A DNA stretch of 64,000 nucleotides from Aspidapion aeneum (lineage: Eukaryota > Arthropoda > Insecta > Coleoptera > Brentidae): positions 25,613,171-25,677,170 of the forward strand of contig OY755047.1 in assembly GCA_963576565.1 (NCBI GenBank). Direction: 5' to 3'. Both the position numbers and the translations under genes were made by a program. Position 1 is the first letter of the stretch. Every line of letters starts with the position of its first letter. This document shows positions 1-42,600 of the stretch, piece after piece. The notes beneath the pieces were generated by a model. The model was given only the letters and a program-made list of their open reading frames with translations, ran no database searches and was not told the origin of the DNA.

Positions 1-599
1 TAGGTCAGATTGGGTTTAGAGCAGGTTAGGTTAAGTTATATATCTAACCTGCCCTAAACCTAATCTAACTGAACCTGAACTTAAACTCGAACTCAAGTAG
101 CCTGACCTGATCACATCACTAAACCACTAAAGATTTTTTGAAAAACTTGGTAAACCTCAAATAAAAAATCTCAATAGATTCATATGTTTTAAAGAAAAAA
201 AAACACTAGATCCTTTATACCTATTTCTTTTAGAAAATAATGAGATAAAGCTCACCCTTAATTTGATTAATTGATTTGTTTTGTGACGTCCCCACTTTTT
301 CCTTCACTAGTTTTTGAGATATTGATTGCTTGTAATTGTTGTAACACTACATTAATTAATTGTTATTTAATTGCTCTATATTAATTAGGTTAGAACCAAC
401 GTAAAAAATCATTAATTGCTTTGCTAGCTTTAGCAAAGCACCAAATTTAAAAAAAAAGACATAATAAAAATCAATTTACAAGGTTTTAATATTTAATTGC
501 TCTACATTCACCGTGTCAGTACCAACCTCGGTACCATTTTATGTATGCTTTTCTGCTTGCTGTAGTCAAGCAATAGACACAGAAAAGACGAGGAAGATA
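1..599. other. AT-rich flank with one hairpin
   Basis: No gene seen. Bases 7-71 can fold into a stem of about 22 bp (GATTGGGTTTAGAGCAGG against its near-complement) with two mismatches. The GGTTAGGTTAAG words resemble the insect telomere unit but are not arrayed. Confidence 0.5.
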
Positions 600-839
600 A
601 ACGTTAATTGTTAAGTATGGTAGGGCCATAGAGATACGAAAAAACTACACCCTGTGTCAAGATTCGGAAAAACGTCATTTAGCCAATTTTAGGGTAAGAC
701 CAAAATAGCCAAATTTTGAAAATTCATATTTCAAAAACTATATAGTATATCAACAAAAGCACCGAGTTGCAGTATGGAAGAGCAATAAAGATGCGAAAAA
801 ACTAAACCATGCGTTAAGATTTTTTTTTCATAACACCCT

Positions 840-950
840 ATGCATGCCCACCCCGATTCAAAAAACGTATCAGGTGACACTGCATTTAAAACCGGAGCAA
901 ATCCATGGGCCATCACGTGATGCGTTTTTTGAATCAAGGTGGGCATGCAT
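840..950. repeat. Palindromic insertion in satellite, arm pair 1
   Basis: Arms 840-868 and 922-950 (TGCATGCCCACC.. against ..GGTGGGCATGCA) are about 28 bp with few mismatches around a 53-bp centre. It interrupts the first satellite monomers. Confidence 0.8.
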
Positions 951-959
951 TGGTGGAAA

Positions 960-1020
960 CTAGAGTCCCTGTCTGTGACAGATATTGGCCGCCAATATCT
1001 GTCACATACAGGGACTCTAG
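960..1020. repeat. Near-perfect 61-bp palindrome
   Basis: Arms 960-989 and 991-1020 start and end with CTAGAGTCCCTG / CAGGGACTCTAG and meet at GGCCGCC. It forms a long hairpin directly after the previous palindrome. Confidence 0.85.
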
Positions 1021-4000
1021 TGGAAGCAGGGTATAAGACCAAAATAGCCAAAATTTGAAAATTCATATTTTAAAAACTATACAGTTTATTAACAAAAGCA
1101 CCGAGTTGCAATATGGTAGAGCCATAGACATGAAAAAAAACCATACCCTGAATTAAGATTCGGAAAATCTTCATTTAGCGAATTTTAAGGTAGGGAATTC
1201 CATAAGACCAAAATGGCCAAACTTTGAAAATTGATATTTTAAAAACTACACAGTTTATCAGCAAAAGCACCGAGTTGCAGTATGGTGGGGCTATAGAGAT
1301 GCAAAAAACCACACCCTGAGTCAAGACTCGGCAAAACATCATTTAGCGAATTTTAGGGTAGGAAACCAAAATGACTAAACTTTAAAAATTCCTATTTTAA
1401 AAACAATACAGTTTATCAACAAAAGCACCGAGTTACAGTATATTAAGGCCATAGAGACGCGGAAAATCTACACTCTGAGTTCAGATTCGGAAAAACGTCA
1501 TTCAGTGAATTCCAGGGTAGGGTAGGGAATCCCATAAGACCAAATTGATATTTTAAAAACTATACAGTAAATCAACAAAACCACCGAGTTGCAGTATGGT
1601 AGGGCCATAGAGACGCACAAAAACCACTGGCTGAGTTAAAATTCAGAAAAACCGCATTTAGCGAATTTTAAGGTAGGAAATCCCATAAGACCAAAATGGC
1701 CAAACTTTCAAAATTGATATTTTAAAAGCTATACAGTTTATCAACAAAAGCACAGAGTTGCAGTATGGTAGGGTCATAGAGCCGCGAAAAAACCACGCTC
1801 GCAGTTAAAAAAATTGCCAAATTTTGAAAATTCATAATTTAAGAACTATACAGTTTATCAACAAAAGCACCATGTTGCAGTATAGTAAGGCCTTAGAGAT
1901 GCGAAAAAACCACACCCTGGGTTAAAATTGGGAAAAACGTCATTTAGCGAATTTTAGGGTAGGGAATCCCATAAGACCAAAATGGCCAAACTTTGAAAAT
2001 TGATATTTTAAAAACCATAAAGTTTATCAAGAAAAGCACCGAGTTGCAGTATGGTGGGGCCATAGAGATGTAAAAAATCCACACCCCGGGTTAAAATTCG
2101 CAAAAACGTCATTTAGCGAATTTTAGGGTAGGGAATCCCATAAGACCAAAATGGCCAAACTTTGAAAATTGATATTTTAAAAACCATAAAGTTTATCAAC
2201 AAAAGCACCGATCTGCAGTATGGTGGGGCCATAGAGATGCGAAAAATCCACACTCTGAGTTAAGATTCGAAAAAACGTCACTTAGCGAATTTTAGGGTAG
2301 AGAATCCCATAAGACCAAAATAGCCAAATTTTGAAAATTGATATTTTAAAAACTATAAAGTTTATCAACAAAAGCACCGAGTTGCAGTATGGTGGGGCCA
2401 TAGAGATGCGAAAAGACCACTCTGAGTTAAAATTTGAAAAAACGTCATTTAGCGAATTTTAGGGTAGGAAATCCCATAAGATCAAAATGGCCAAACTTTG
2501 AAAATTCATAATTTAAAAACTATACAGTTTATCAACAAAAGCACCGAGTTATAATATAATAATAGGGCCATAGAGATGATAAGACCAAAATAGCCAAACT
2601 TTGAAAATATATATTTTAAAAACTATAAAGTTTATCAACAAAAGCACCAAGTGGCAGTATAGTAAGGCCATAGAGATGCGAAAAAACCACATCCCGGGTT
2701 AAAATTCGAAAAAACGTTATTTAGCTAATTTTAGGTTAGGGAACCCCATAAGACCCAAAATAGCCAAACTTTGAAAATTGATATTTTAAAAACTACCTAT
2801 ACAGTTTGTCAACAAAAGCACCAAGTTGCAGTATAGTAAGGCCATAGAGATGTGAAAAAAGCACACTCTGGGTTAAGATTCGGAAAAACGTCGTTTAGCG
2901 AATTTTATGGTAGGGAATCCCATAAAATCAAAATTCCCAAACTATGAAAATTCATAATTTAAAAACTATACAGTTTATCAACAAAAGCACCAAGTGGCAG
3001 TATAGTAAGGCCATAGAGATGCGAAAACACCACACCCCGGATTAAAATTCGGAAAAACGTCATTTAGCGAATTTTAGGGTAGGAAATCCCATAAGACCAA
3101 AATGGCCAAACTTTGAAAATTGATATTTTAAAAACCATAAAGTTTATCAACAAAAGCACCGATCTGCAGTATGGTGGGGCCATAGAGATGCGAAAAATCC
3201 ACACTCTGAGTTAAGATTCGGAAAAACGTCACTTAGCGAATTTTAGGGTAGAGAATCCCATAAGACCAAAATAGCCAAATTTTGAAAATTGATATTTTAA
3301 AAACTATAAAGTTTATCAACAAAAGCACCGAGTTGCAGTATGGTGGGGCCATAGAGATGCGAAAAGACCACTCTCTGAGTTAAAATTTGAAAAAACGTCA
3401 TTTAGCGAATTTTAGGGTAGGAAATCCCATAAGACCAAAATGGCCAAACTTTGAAAATTCATATTTTAAAAACTATACAGTTTTTCAACAAAAGCACCAA
3501 GCTGCAGTATAGTTAAGGCCATAGAGATGCGAAAAAAACACATTTTGGGTTAAGATTCGGGAAAACGTCAGTTAGCTAATTTTAGGGTAGGGAATAAAAC
3601 CATAAGACCAAAATGGCCAAACTTTGAAAATTGATATTTTAAAAACCATAAAGTTTATCAACAAAAGCACTAGTATGGTGGGGTCATAGAGATGCGAAAA
3701 ATCCACACTCTGAGTTAAGATTCGGAAAAACGTCATTTAGCGAATTTTAGGGTAGGGAATCTCATAAGACCAAAATAGCCAAACTTTGAAAATTGATATT
3801 TTAAAAACTATAAAGTTTATCAACAAAAGCACCGAGTTGCAGTATGGTGGGGCCATAGAGATGCGAAAAAACTACTCTCTGAGTTAAAATTTGGAAAAAC
3901 GTCATTTAGCGAATTTTAGGGTAGGAAATCGCATAAGACCAAAATCGACAAACTTTCAAAAACATATTTTAAAAACTATACAGTTTGTCAACAAAAGCAC

Positions 4001-4095
4001 CGAGCTGCAGTATGGTAGGGCCATAGAGATGAGAAAAAACCACACAATAAGTTCAGAATCGGAAAAACGTTATTTAGCAAATTTTAGGGTAGGGA

Positions 4096-4372
4096 CAATG
4101 AGTATATGACCCATATAGTGGCAACCGGCGAGCCTTCCAGAATTAAGGGGCAGATGGCGCTGAAATAAATTCATCTAGTACGCAATATTCGGAGACAACT
4201 AACATCTAATGGCATTTGTATTGTAGGCATGAGCCTCGGAACTCGCACATTCAACTAAATCGTACTATTAGTCTCTGAATATTGCGTAACAGACGAATTT
4301 GTTTCAGCACCATCTGCCCCTCAATGTTGTAAGGATCGCCGGTTGCCACTCTATATGGGTCAATACTCATTG
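4096..4372. mobile_element. MITE with long terminal inverted repeats, inserted in satellite
   Basis: A 277-bp element has ends CAATGAGTAT..ATACTCATTG and inverted arms of about 100 bp (CAACCGGCGA, GGGGCAGATGG and their complements). It is flanked by a GTAGGGA duplication (4089-4095 and 4373-4379), which can be read as 8 bp GGTAGGGA. The interrupted sequence is a satellite monomer. An 8-bp duplication would suggest a hAT-type mover. A related left half occurs at 53451-53555. Confidence 0.85.
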
Positions 4373-4379
4373 GTAGGGA

Positions 4380-5405
4380 ACCCCATATGACCAAAATGGC
4401 CAAACTTTGAATATTCATATTTTAAAAACTATCTAGTTTATCTACAAAAGCACCGAATTTTGACAACGCTTCAATGTTATACAGATCTGGGGCTAATAAA
4501 TGTTTCTACATTTTTTTTATTACAAAAGGAATCTTTGTACAAGGAGAAGAAAAAAATTAGGAGTATGTAAGATAAAAGTTTTAGGTTTAACAAAAAATAG
4601 GCGCTGTAGTAAATAAAAGTTATGTAATATACAATAACGTGTATATTTATAAATATAATTTGTTTTTAAATTAATTTATTGTATATATTTTAAAACTTCC
4701 ATAAAGACTATTAAACTCTTAATATTTTTAAAGCTAGAAAATTTGCAACAAGATTTAGCTAGCTAAAGCAAAATTTTAAACAATCTTGAAAAATAAAAAA
4801 ATAAGTTTGTGGGCAAATCCTCAAAAGTAGGGTAACAGTAGCTCGTATACTACACGGGAGTTTCGGCCTTGTTGGGCACTTCTCAGTACGAGCGTAACCA
4901 ACGTAAGTGAGCGATGAATGGTGATGATATCTTTAAATTTTGGGTCTTATTTTGTAGTAAGTAATCATTTATAAAAGATAAATAAATAATTAATTGGCAT
5001 AATTTATAATAAAAAATGTCTCAACACTGTTTAAATTTTTGCTTTAATTTACTTTAAAATAAAATAAAAGTTTGCAAATATCTTTATAATAAAAACAACG
5101 AAAAACCACTACCTAAAATTATTTAATAGGTGTCATTGATTAGGGATTTTTAATCAATGTTAATTAATACTTTGATTCATATAAAGTCATACTGATCAAT
5201 AAAACTGATATAGGTTGTGTTTTCTACTTTTTGGGGCAAATGTGTCAACATAGTTAATTGTAAATCCTTTTTTCCAATAAGATAAGCTAAGCTGTTGGTA
5301 ATTTTATTTGCTATTCTTAAATTTTTCACTTATTTTTTTCTTTCATTGTTATTTTAAGTGAAAAGGAAAAATTACTTATGGGTTCTTAAAGAGTATCAGG
5401 ATTAG
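4380..5405. repeat. 1-kb dispersed repeat, copy A
   Basis: This stretch aligns with 7655-8665 in the same orientation over about 1 kb (for example GGAGAAGAAAAAAATTAGGAG, TAGCTCGTATACTAC, ACTATTAAACTCTTAATA), with scattered substitutions and small indels. No coding capacity seen. It carries a short block (4848-4905) also present as a palindrome arm near 62880. Confidence 0.85.
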
Positions 5406-5480
5406 GATCAGATTTTGTGTGAGTTAAAGAAAAAGAGAAATTTTTTGTTTGAAACTCGTAGACAATGATTGTGTAGAAAA

Positions 5481-5650
5481 AAAATTTCGGACTTCCATTG
5501 TCTTTATATATTTTAAAACACGACGTTTCGGTTAGTAAGTATCTCTAACCGTTATCAAGTGTAAACTAAACAATCTAGTCTCTAGGCTACTACTTATACT
5601 ACTTGGTGTGCAGTCAGGTGTGACGGTCCGCCCCCTTTTTTAATCCTAAG
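5481..5650 (-). repeat. Penelope-like element left terminal arm (inverted)
   Basis: Reverse complement of 7080-7249 with no length difference. Starts at AAAATTTCGGACTTCC and ends at TTAATCCTAAG. Confidence 0.88.
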
Positions 5651-6807
5651 AAGTATGCTGAAAATATCCCGGACGCTGCTAGATCTCGCCTGACTCCACA
5701 CCACAGTAAGGCACCACATTTTTATGGATTACCAAAGATCCATAACTGCGACCAATTACCAGCTCCAGGGACTCACCGACCAGCACTTTGTCGAGGTTTT
5801 TGTTGGACATAATTCAACCACTACAGGGTAAGTCCGAATCTTTTGTCAAAAACTCGGAACATTTTGTGGAGGTTTTAAAAGGTATCGAATTAGATCCCGG
5901 CGATAGATTTGTAAGTTTTGATGTAGAAAGTCTCTACACCAACGTGCCAATAAATGAGTCACTCAGTATCATTAAAAACAAATTACAAACTGATGATACA
6001 CTTCACGAGAGAACAACGCTATCGGTAGAGGGGGTGATGGATCTTTTGGAGCTCTGTCGCTGTAACTCTTACTTTCAAGTGAAAGATAAGTTTTACGCGC
6101 AAAATGATGGACCCTCATCTCTTTCGCCAGTGGTAGCAAACATCTACATGGAGTGGTTCGAGGGCCATGCGATCAACACAGCAAGATTCAAACCAAAACT
6201 ATGGCTACGATACATGGATGACACAATTATTATATGGCCGGAAAATGATGACGAACTACAAAATTTTCTACACCATTTAAACGGTATTCGACCAACAATC
6301 AAGTGCATCATGGAAATTGAAAAAGATTCGGCCTTACCTTTTTTGGATGTTCTTGTCAAACGATTAGACAGAAACATTCAAACCACTGTATATAGGAAAC
6401 CTACACACACGTGACAGTACCTAAATTTTAAGTCTAATCATTCTGTTGCAACAAAACAAGGAGTTATAAGAAGTTTGTATTTAAGAGCCGTAAATATTTG
6501 TAGTAATAATGAAGAATTAACCACAGAAATTAACAACATTAAAAAGGACTTACAACAGAATGGTTATTCCGAGAAATTAATAAACTCAACGATATTTAAA
6601 ATTAAAAACAAACTAAATGTACCAAATTCTCAAAATAATAATCCGTTAGGTGTTATTAACATTCCATATGTTCAAGGGATTTCAGAAAACATAAGACGAA
6701 TAGCTAAACACTATAATATAAAAACAGTATTTTCTTCGGGAAATACGATAAGAATATTAAGGAATGTATTTACCAAATCCCGTGTGAGTGTGGTAAATCA
6801 TATGTAG
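5651..6807 (+). pseudogene. Penelope-like reverse transcriptase, broken
   Basis: RT of a Penelope-like element. Visible blocks: HFYGLPKIH (about 5719-5745), FLLDIIQPLQGKSESF, FVSFDVESLYTNVPI, LSPVVANIYMEWFE, catalytic box RYMDDTIIIW (from about 6208), LPFLDVLV and VYRKPTHT, then YLNFKSNHS and QGVIRSLYLRAVNIC in the thumb region. Damage: a frameshift between about 5745 and 5788, and a TGA at 6412-6414 within the THT-YLNF block, after which the same frame stays open to 6804. No N-terminal part is present upstream of the left arm boundary. Confidence 0.9.
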
Positions 6808-7136
6808 GTGAAACGAAACGCCCTCTTCAGGTTAGAGTAAATGAACATCTAAAAAGTACCCAATTAGGGGATATTGAAAAATCCGGTTTAGCAGATCATG
6901 CATGGTCAAATGATCACAGGATTCAGTGGTCAGAAGCTAAAGTTTTACATAAGGAGTCGCATTGGCGAAAACGAAAGTTTATTGAAGCTGCGTATATAAT
7001 GCAGAATAAAGAAGTTTTCAGTCAACCAAGCACGGACATACCAAACATATGGAAACCACTCCTTAAGGAAAACAGGCGTCTTAGGATTAAAAAAGGGGGC
7101 GGACCGTCACACCTGACTGCACACCAAGTAGTATAA
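6762..7136 (+). pseudogene. GIY-YIG endonuclease domain of the Penelope-like element
   Basis: A 124-codon open stretch in another frame than the RT begins ECIYQIPCECGKSYVGETKR, followed by PLQVRVNEHLKS, SGLADHAWSNDH and RKRKFIEAAYI. IYQI..SYVG is the GIY-YIG signature, with the downstream Arg and the Glu of FIEA in the expected order. It is out of frame with the RT by a frameshift near 6760. The stop falls inside the right terminal arm. Confidence 0.88.
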
Positions 7137-7249
7137 GTAGTAGCCTAGAGACTAGATTGTTTAGTTTACACTTGATAACGGTTAGAGATACTTACTAACC
7201 GAAACGTCGTGTTTTAAAATATATAAAGACAATGGAAGTCCGAAATTTT
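7080..7249 (+). repeat. Penelope-like element right terminal arm
   Basis: Inverted partner of 5481-5650. It includes the end of the GIY-YIG frame (stop at 7134-7136) and the hammerhead-like motif at 7167-7214. Confidence 0.88.
7167..7214 (+). ncRNA. Hammerhead-like ribozyme motif in the Penelope-like terminal arm
   Basis: Order seen: ACAC, TTGATAA (core-like, 7172-7178), stem II GGTTAG/CTAACC around a short loop, GAAACGTC, then GTGT pairing back to ACAC as stem I. Relative to the CUGANGA..GAAA core, two bases differ (first C is T, G8 is A), so activity is doubtful. Hammerheads with a minimal stem III are known from Penelope-like elements. An inverted copy lies in the left arm (about 5516-5563). 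Confidence 0.6.
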
Positions 7250-7654
7250 ATTTCTAAAAAGAGAAATATTATACAATGCTGCCGGTTTTTTACTTTAGTT
7301 GCATTAAAAATAATGTTTTCTTTTACTCTAGTAGTTAAAGTAAAATTTTTGATACTGCTATTGTCATCTTTACGATAAAATGCCAAAATAAGCTTACCGA
7401 ATTAATGCCACACCAATTCGGCACAGAAGCCTGTAAAGTCAATCGAGATGTTTTTTACCGTTGAAGGAGAAAACCCCCGTGACGTTTATCGATCTTAAAT
7501 TTTTTTGATTTTCGAATCTGTAATTTTTAAAAAAAAGAAAATATACAGTTTATCCGCAAAAGCACTAAGCTGCAGTATGGTAAGGCTATAGAGATGCGAA
7601 GAAACCACACCCTGAGTAAAAATTCGGAAAAACGTCATTTATCGAATTTTAATC

Positions 7655-8665
7655 CCATAAGACCAAAATGGCCAAACTTTGAAAATTTATATTTTACGAA
7701 CTATCTGGTTTATCATCAAAAGCACAGAATTTTTGACAAAGTGTTAATGCTATACAGATTTGGGGCTAATAAATGTTTCTATATTTTTTTTCAGTACAAA
7801 AGGAGTCTTTGTACAAGGAGAAGAAAAAAATTAGGAGTATGTAAGGTAAAAGTTTTAGGTTTAACAAAAGATAGGGCTGTAGTAAACAAAAGTAATGTAA
7901 TATACAATAACGTGTATATTTATAAATATAAATATAATTTGTTTTTAAATAAATTTATTGTATATTATATTTTAAAACTTCCATAAAGACTATTAAACTC
8001 TTAATATTTTTAAAGCTAGAACATTTGCAACAGGATTTAGTTAGCTAAAGCAAAATTTTAAACAATCTTGAGAAATAAAAAATAAGTTTGTGGGCAAATC
8101 CTCAAAAGTAGGGTAACAGTAGCTCGTATACTATACGGAAGTTTCGGCCTTGTTGGGCACTTCTCAGTACGAGCGTAACCAACGTAAAGGAGCGATGAAT
8201 GGTGATGATATCTTTCAATTTTGAGAAATTTTGGGTCTTATTTTGTAGTAAGTAATCATTTGTAAAAGATAAATAAATTAAAAATTGGCATAATTTATAA
8301 TAAGACATGTCTCAACACTGTTTAAATTTTGGTTTAATTTAAAATAAAAGAAAAGTTTGCAAATATCTTTATAATAAAAACAACGAAAAACCACTACCTA
8401 CAATTATTTAATAGGTGTCATTGATTAGGGATTTTGAATCAATGTTAATTAATACTTTGATTCGTGTAAAGTCATACTGATCAATAAAACTATTTGGGGA
8501 AAAATATTTAATTGTCAAACATTTTTTTCCAGCAAGCTAAGCTGTTGGTAATTTCATTTGTTATGCTCAAATGTTTCACTTATTTATTTGTCTCATTGTT
8601 CTTTATCTACATTGTATCATTATAAAAAATTGCTTATAGGTTCCTAAAGGGTGATCTAGAATTAG
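7655..8665. repeat. 1-kb dispersed repeat, copy B
   Basis: Direct-orientation relative of 4380-5405. It starts in a satellite-like monomer and fades out near TCCTAAAGGGTGATCTAG. No gene seen inside. Confidence 0.85.
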
Positions 8666-9696
8666 CATCTTAATAAGCCAAACAAAAATGCTTTATAGAT
8701 TTTGTAAAAAATATTTTTTTTAAAAGAAAATTTATTTATTTTTAAAAATAACTTTTCCCACAGATGCAGAACCCAATCTTTGAGTTAAAAAAAATACTTT
8801 GAATTATGTTACCAACAATATCTACTTTTAATCTGTAGTAGCAACCACGGCTTATGCCCGTCTCTTTGTTTCTCATTTCATTTTATGTCTATCTATACTC
8901 TAACACATGGCCTTTTGCCATCCTAGATCTAGCTTTAAGAACCCTGTATAACATATTTATCTATATAACAGCCATTTGCACCAAAACTCCACAAATAATT
9001 TGCTGAGTTAACTAACACTTTATTTTATTAAAATTATTATTTAAACCACTTGAATTAACTTGAGATAAGTGGTGATTTAAACCCAACATACCTAATTTTG
9101 GTGCAAGCCAAAAATCGATGAAAGTTTTAAGTACTTGGTTAAAACTTTGGTGCAAGTGGTCGAAAAATAAATGTATTTTCCGAGGTTTTTTCACTTTAAA
9201 TTGATTTTTTTACAGAATGATTCTAATTGGTCAGTTCTAACCAATGTCTTATTCTTTTAGTAAAAAGGCACTATGTTTAAACATTATGTTTGCATAAAGG
9301 CATCCTATAAAAAATTTGCTTACATATTTCTAAAAATACTTTTAGTAATACAGTTCGTTTAAAAAAATCATTAAAAAAACAAAAACAAAATGGAATGGCA
9401 TAACGTTTAAAAAAATGCTTTTTGGAATGAATTCGGTTATTGCCCATCAAAAGTAGATTTTGAATATTATTAAAATTTATGGAATTATAGCCAAATAAAA
9501 AATAAATCAATAAAGTCTAAAGAATTAAAAAATTAATAAAAACTTTGGCAAGTTTGAATATTACTGTATTATTTCTAATTAGCTGTTTCTTTACTTATTT
9601 TAGTAAATTTTTCTAAAGACTCCAATAAACTCTACTTATACTTAACCTTTTAGATATATGTATATAATAACTCTAGCTGTCAAATTTTGTCAAAAA
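8666..9696. other. AT-rich 3' flank of myosin VI
   Basis: No gene seen. It should contain the myosin VI 3'UTR (minus strand). The nearest minus-strand AATAAA I see is near 9020, so either a variant poly(A) signal is used or the UTR is about 0.7 kb. TTGGTGCAAG repeats near 9100 and 9150. Confidence 0.45.
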
Positions 9697-40592
<30,896 letters not shown>

Positions 40593-40614
40593 GGTGGTCA
40601 AGTCTCACGTTAAC

Positions 40615-42070
40615 CTGCAAAAATATACAGTATGAAAATATATTTTTTGTCTTCTATTATAAGATTATGAATTTTAAAAATGATAAAGATATCATAGGAT
40701 AATTTGAGTACCCCTAAATTTAGAAAATTTAAATTGTAGAAAAGTTTTTAAAAGAAGCTTAAAGCCCATATTTCGTAAAAATCGAAATTAATAAAAACAA
40801 AAATACTAGGAAACTCACTTATATAGATATAAAACGTACAAAACATAAACAGTGGAAATGGTTCATTCATCTAAGGATAGAGGGCGCTGTCAGCGGCGTT
40901 AGCCCTGGTCTTAGAGAAAAAATAGATTGGGAGACTTGTTTATCACGAGGCGGTAATGAGAGGGTTATGCACTGCACTATGTTGCCAGTTCTACATGTTA
41001 GTATGAAATTGTAGGATGTAAATAAAGGCGCGGAGGAAGGAGAGGGCATTTATGAATAATATCCGAAAAGTTCTTTTTTATAAAAGCATTGTTTAAAAAG
41101 ACAGTCATAAAACTGACGACACTGCGACATTTGACAAATTTTGAACACACACTGTTGTCAAAACGCATTTATTCGCAAAACGATTTTTTTAAATCAGCTC
41201 TCCGGTTACTATTGGGAGGTCGAAATTGTAGTTAGCCTAACCTAGGTCAATTGATCGACAAGGTATCCCAAACACGATGTCCGGACACGCCCAGGCTGGT
41301 TAGGTTATGATCGGTTTACGATCAATTGACCAAGATTTGGTTAACACCGATTTCGCCCTCTCAAATAAAGTCGGACAGGGTGATCTAAGCTATCTTAAGA
41401 AAAAATAAGTTAGTAGGACTTCTCTTAATTCCCTTCAGTACAAGCAAAAACTACAAAAATTCGTGTCGATAGTGGCAAAACAAAAATTTACCCTACTAGA
41501 TTTGCTTCTAATAATTTTTCGCACCTAATTTTGAAACGATACGTGTGCGCGCGCTGCCATTTGGCAACGATGCCAGTGTGCATCATTTTTGCAGAGCATA
41601 AAAAGACCAATTTCAATAAAAACGGTATTAACAGATCTAAATAACAAAAAACTAAACTTACTTAACAAATTCATAAGAAGAAATCAAATAAAAATTTGAA
41701 AAAACAACAAAACCAAGAACTGCCAAAAATCAGAAACCAGAGCATAACCACGGACCACCTTTGTTGGATGATCCGTGGCATAACCCTCTCATTAACCATT
41801 AACCCTCGAGTTTTATCTGGGTTTTGACTGAAACCTATCCTAACCTAACTAATGCAAGCCTATTCTGACGTATGTTTATTTAAATTAGTTCTACCTCGGC
41901 CTTGAGGGCAGAAATCAGATTTAAGACATCACCTAAAAACAAAAAGTTCTCGAAAATAATTAATTTAAAAAATTTGACAAAAATCGGAATATATTTTTGG
42001 GAAGTTATACTCTAATCGCCTTGTTTTTCTACGGCCACAACTGGCGCAGCTGACAGCGCCCTCTATCGGT
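40615..42070. other. 5' flank of myosin VI with a long inverted-repeat pair
   Basis: No gene. GAGGGCGCTGTCAGC at 40881 and GCTGACAGCGCCCTC at 42049 are inverted, as are TAATGAGAGGGTTATGC (40954) and GCATAACCCTCTCATTA (41779), implying one element of about 1.2 kb (40878-42066). The core near 41210-41350 resembles 21140-21180. The promoter and leader exon of myosin VI should lie upstream but are not recognised. Confidence 0.55.
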
Positions 42071-42131
42071 ATATCAAACAATTCGATAAACTATTATGTT
42101 ATTAACTCAGTTTTCTATGATTTTTACATTA

Positions 42132-42600
42132 CTAGCCCGCGCAGCATGGCTAGAGAAGTTATTATTTTCAACGAAAAACAAGATAACGTCGAAAATGTGA
42201 TGCTTGGGTGTAGTTTGACCTATCTTAGCGATATCGTCATGATGTCTTGTATGTTTGTATGTGTCTGTCCGTAACACAGTAGCTCCTAAACCGCTGAACC
42301 GGTTTTCATGAAAAAGTGTTAGATACTGTAACGAGCTGATTAGATTTTGGTCAAAATTTATTAATGCTAATGACAGTTTTTTGACATTTTAAAAATTGAA
42401 AATATGCTAACTTTTTAACGGAGCATCGCATTAATAGGCGGTTTTCGGAATATAGTAGAACATATTTTTCTCAATAATTTGGTTTATAACCAAAAACTGA
42501 GAAGCTTTCGTTTCTGAGTTATAAAAGAAAAATATTTTCAAGACTGATATAGAGTGGAATGTGTTAATGGGCCAGGAAGGATGGATGGGTGGATCCATTT
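42132..42600 (-). repeat. Dispersed repeat R-A, copy 2
   Basis: Reverse-orientation relative of 62190-62600 (TAGCCCGCGCAGCATGGCTAG, CGATATCGTCATGATGTCT, TCCTAAACCGCTGAACCGG). Confidence 0.75.

Larger units (their letters stand above)
600..4095. repeat. Satellite-like tandem array, period about 168 bp, about 20 monomers
   Basis: The landmark GCACCGAGTTGCAGTATGG recurs near 761, 1098, 1267, 1426, 1580, 1750, 1868, 2037, 2204, 2372, 2540, 2646, 2817, 2988, 3156, 3324, 3494, 3668, 3828 and 4000, giving a period near 168 bp with some short monomers. Each monomer also carries GCCATAGAGATGCGAAAAA, CGTCATTTAGCGAATTTTAG and AAGACCAAAATGGCCAAAC. Single monomers or parts recur at 4373-4470 and 7540-7720. 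Monomers differ by perhaps 5-15 percent. Confidence 0.93.
5481..7249 (+). mobile_element. Penelope-like retroelement with inverted 170-bp terminal arms
   Basis: Terminal arms 5481-5650 and 7080-7249 are inverted copies of equal length, as in the pseudo-LTRs of Penelope-like elements. Between them lie remains of a reverse transcriptase and a GIY-YIG endonuclease, the defining pair for this class. The element is 5' truncated, frameshifted and carries a stop, so it is dead. Both arms contain a hammerhead-like motif. The 1-kb repeat copies A and B lie on either side. Confidence 0.9.

Noticed and set aside
1..80. GGTTAGG words as telomeric sequence
   Set aside because: Only isolated words inside a hairpin, no array.
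731..1066. 111-codon minus-strand frame
   Set aside because: It spans the two palindromes in the satellite array; no family resemblance and the sequence is explained by the inverted repeats.
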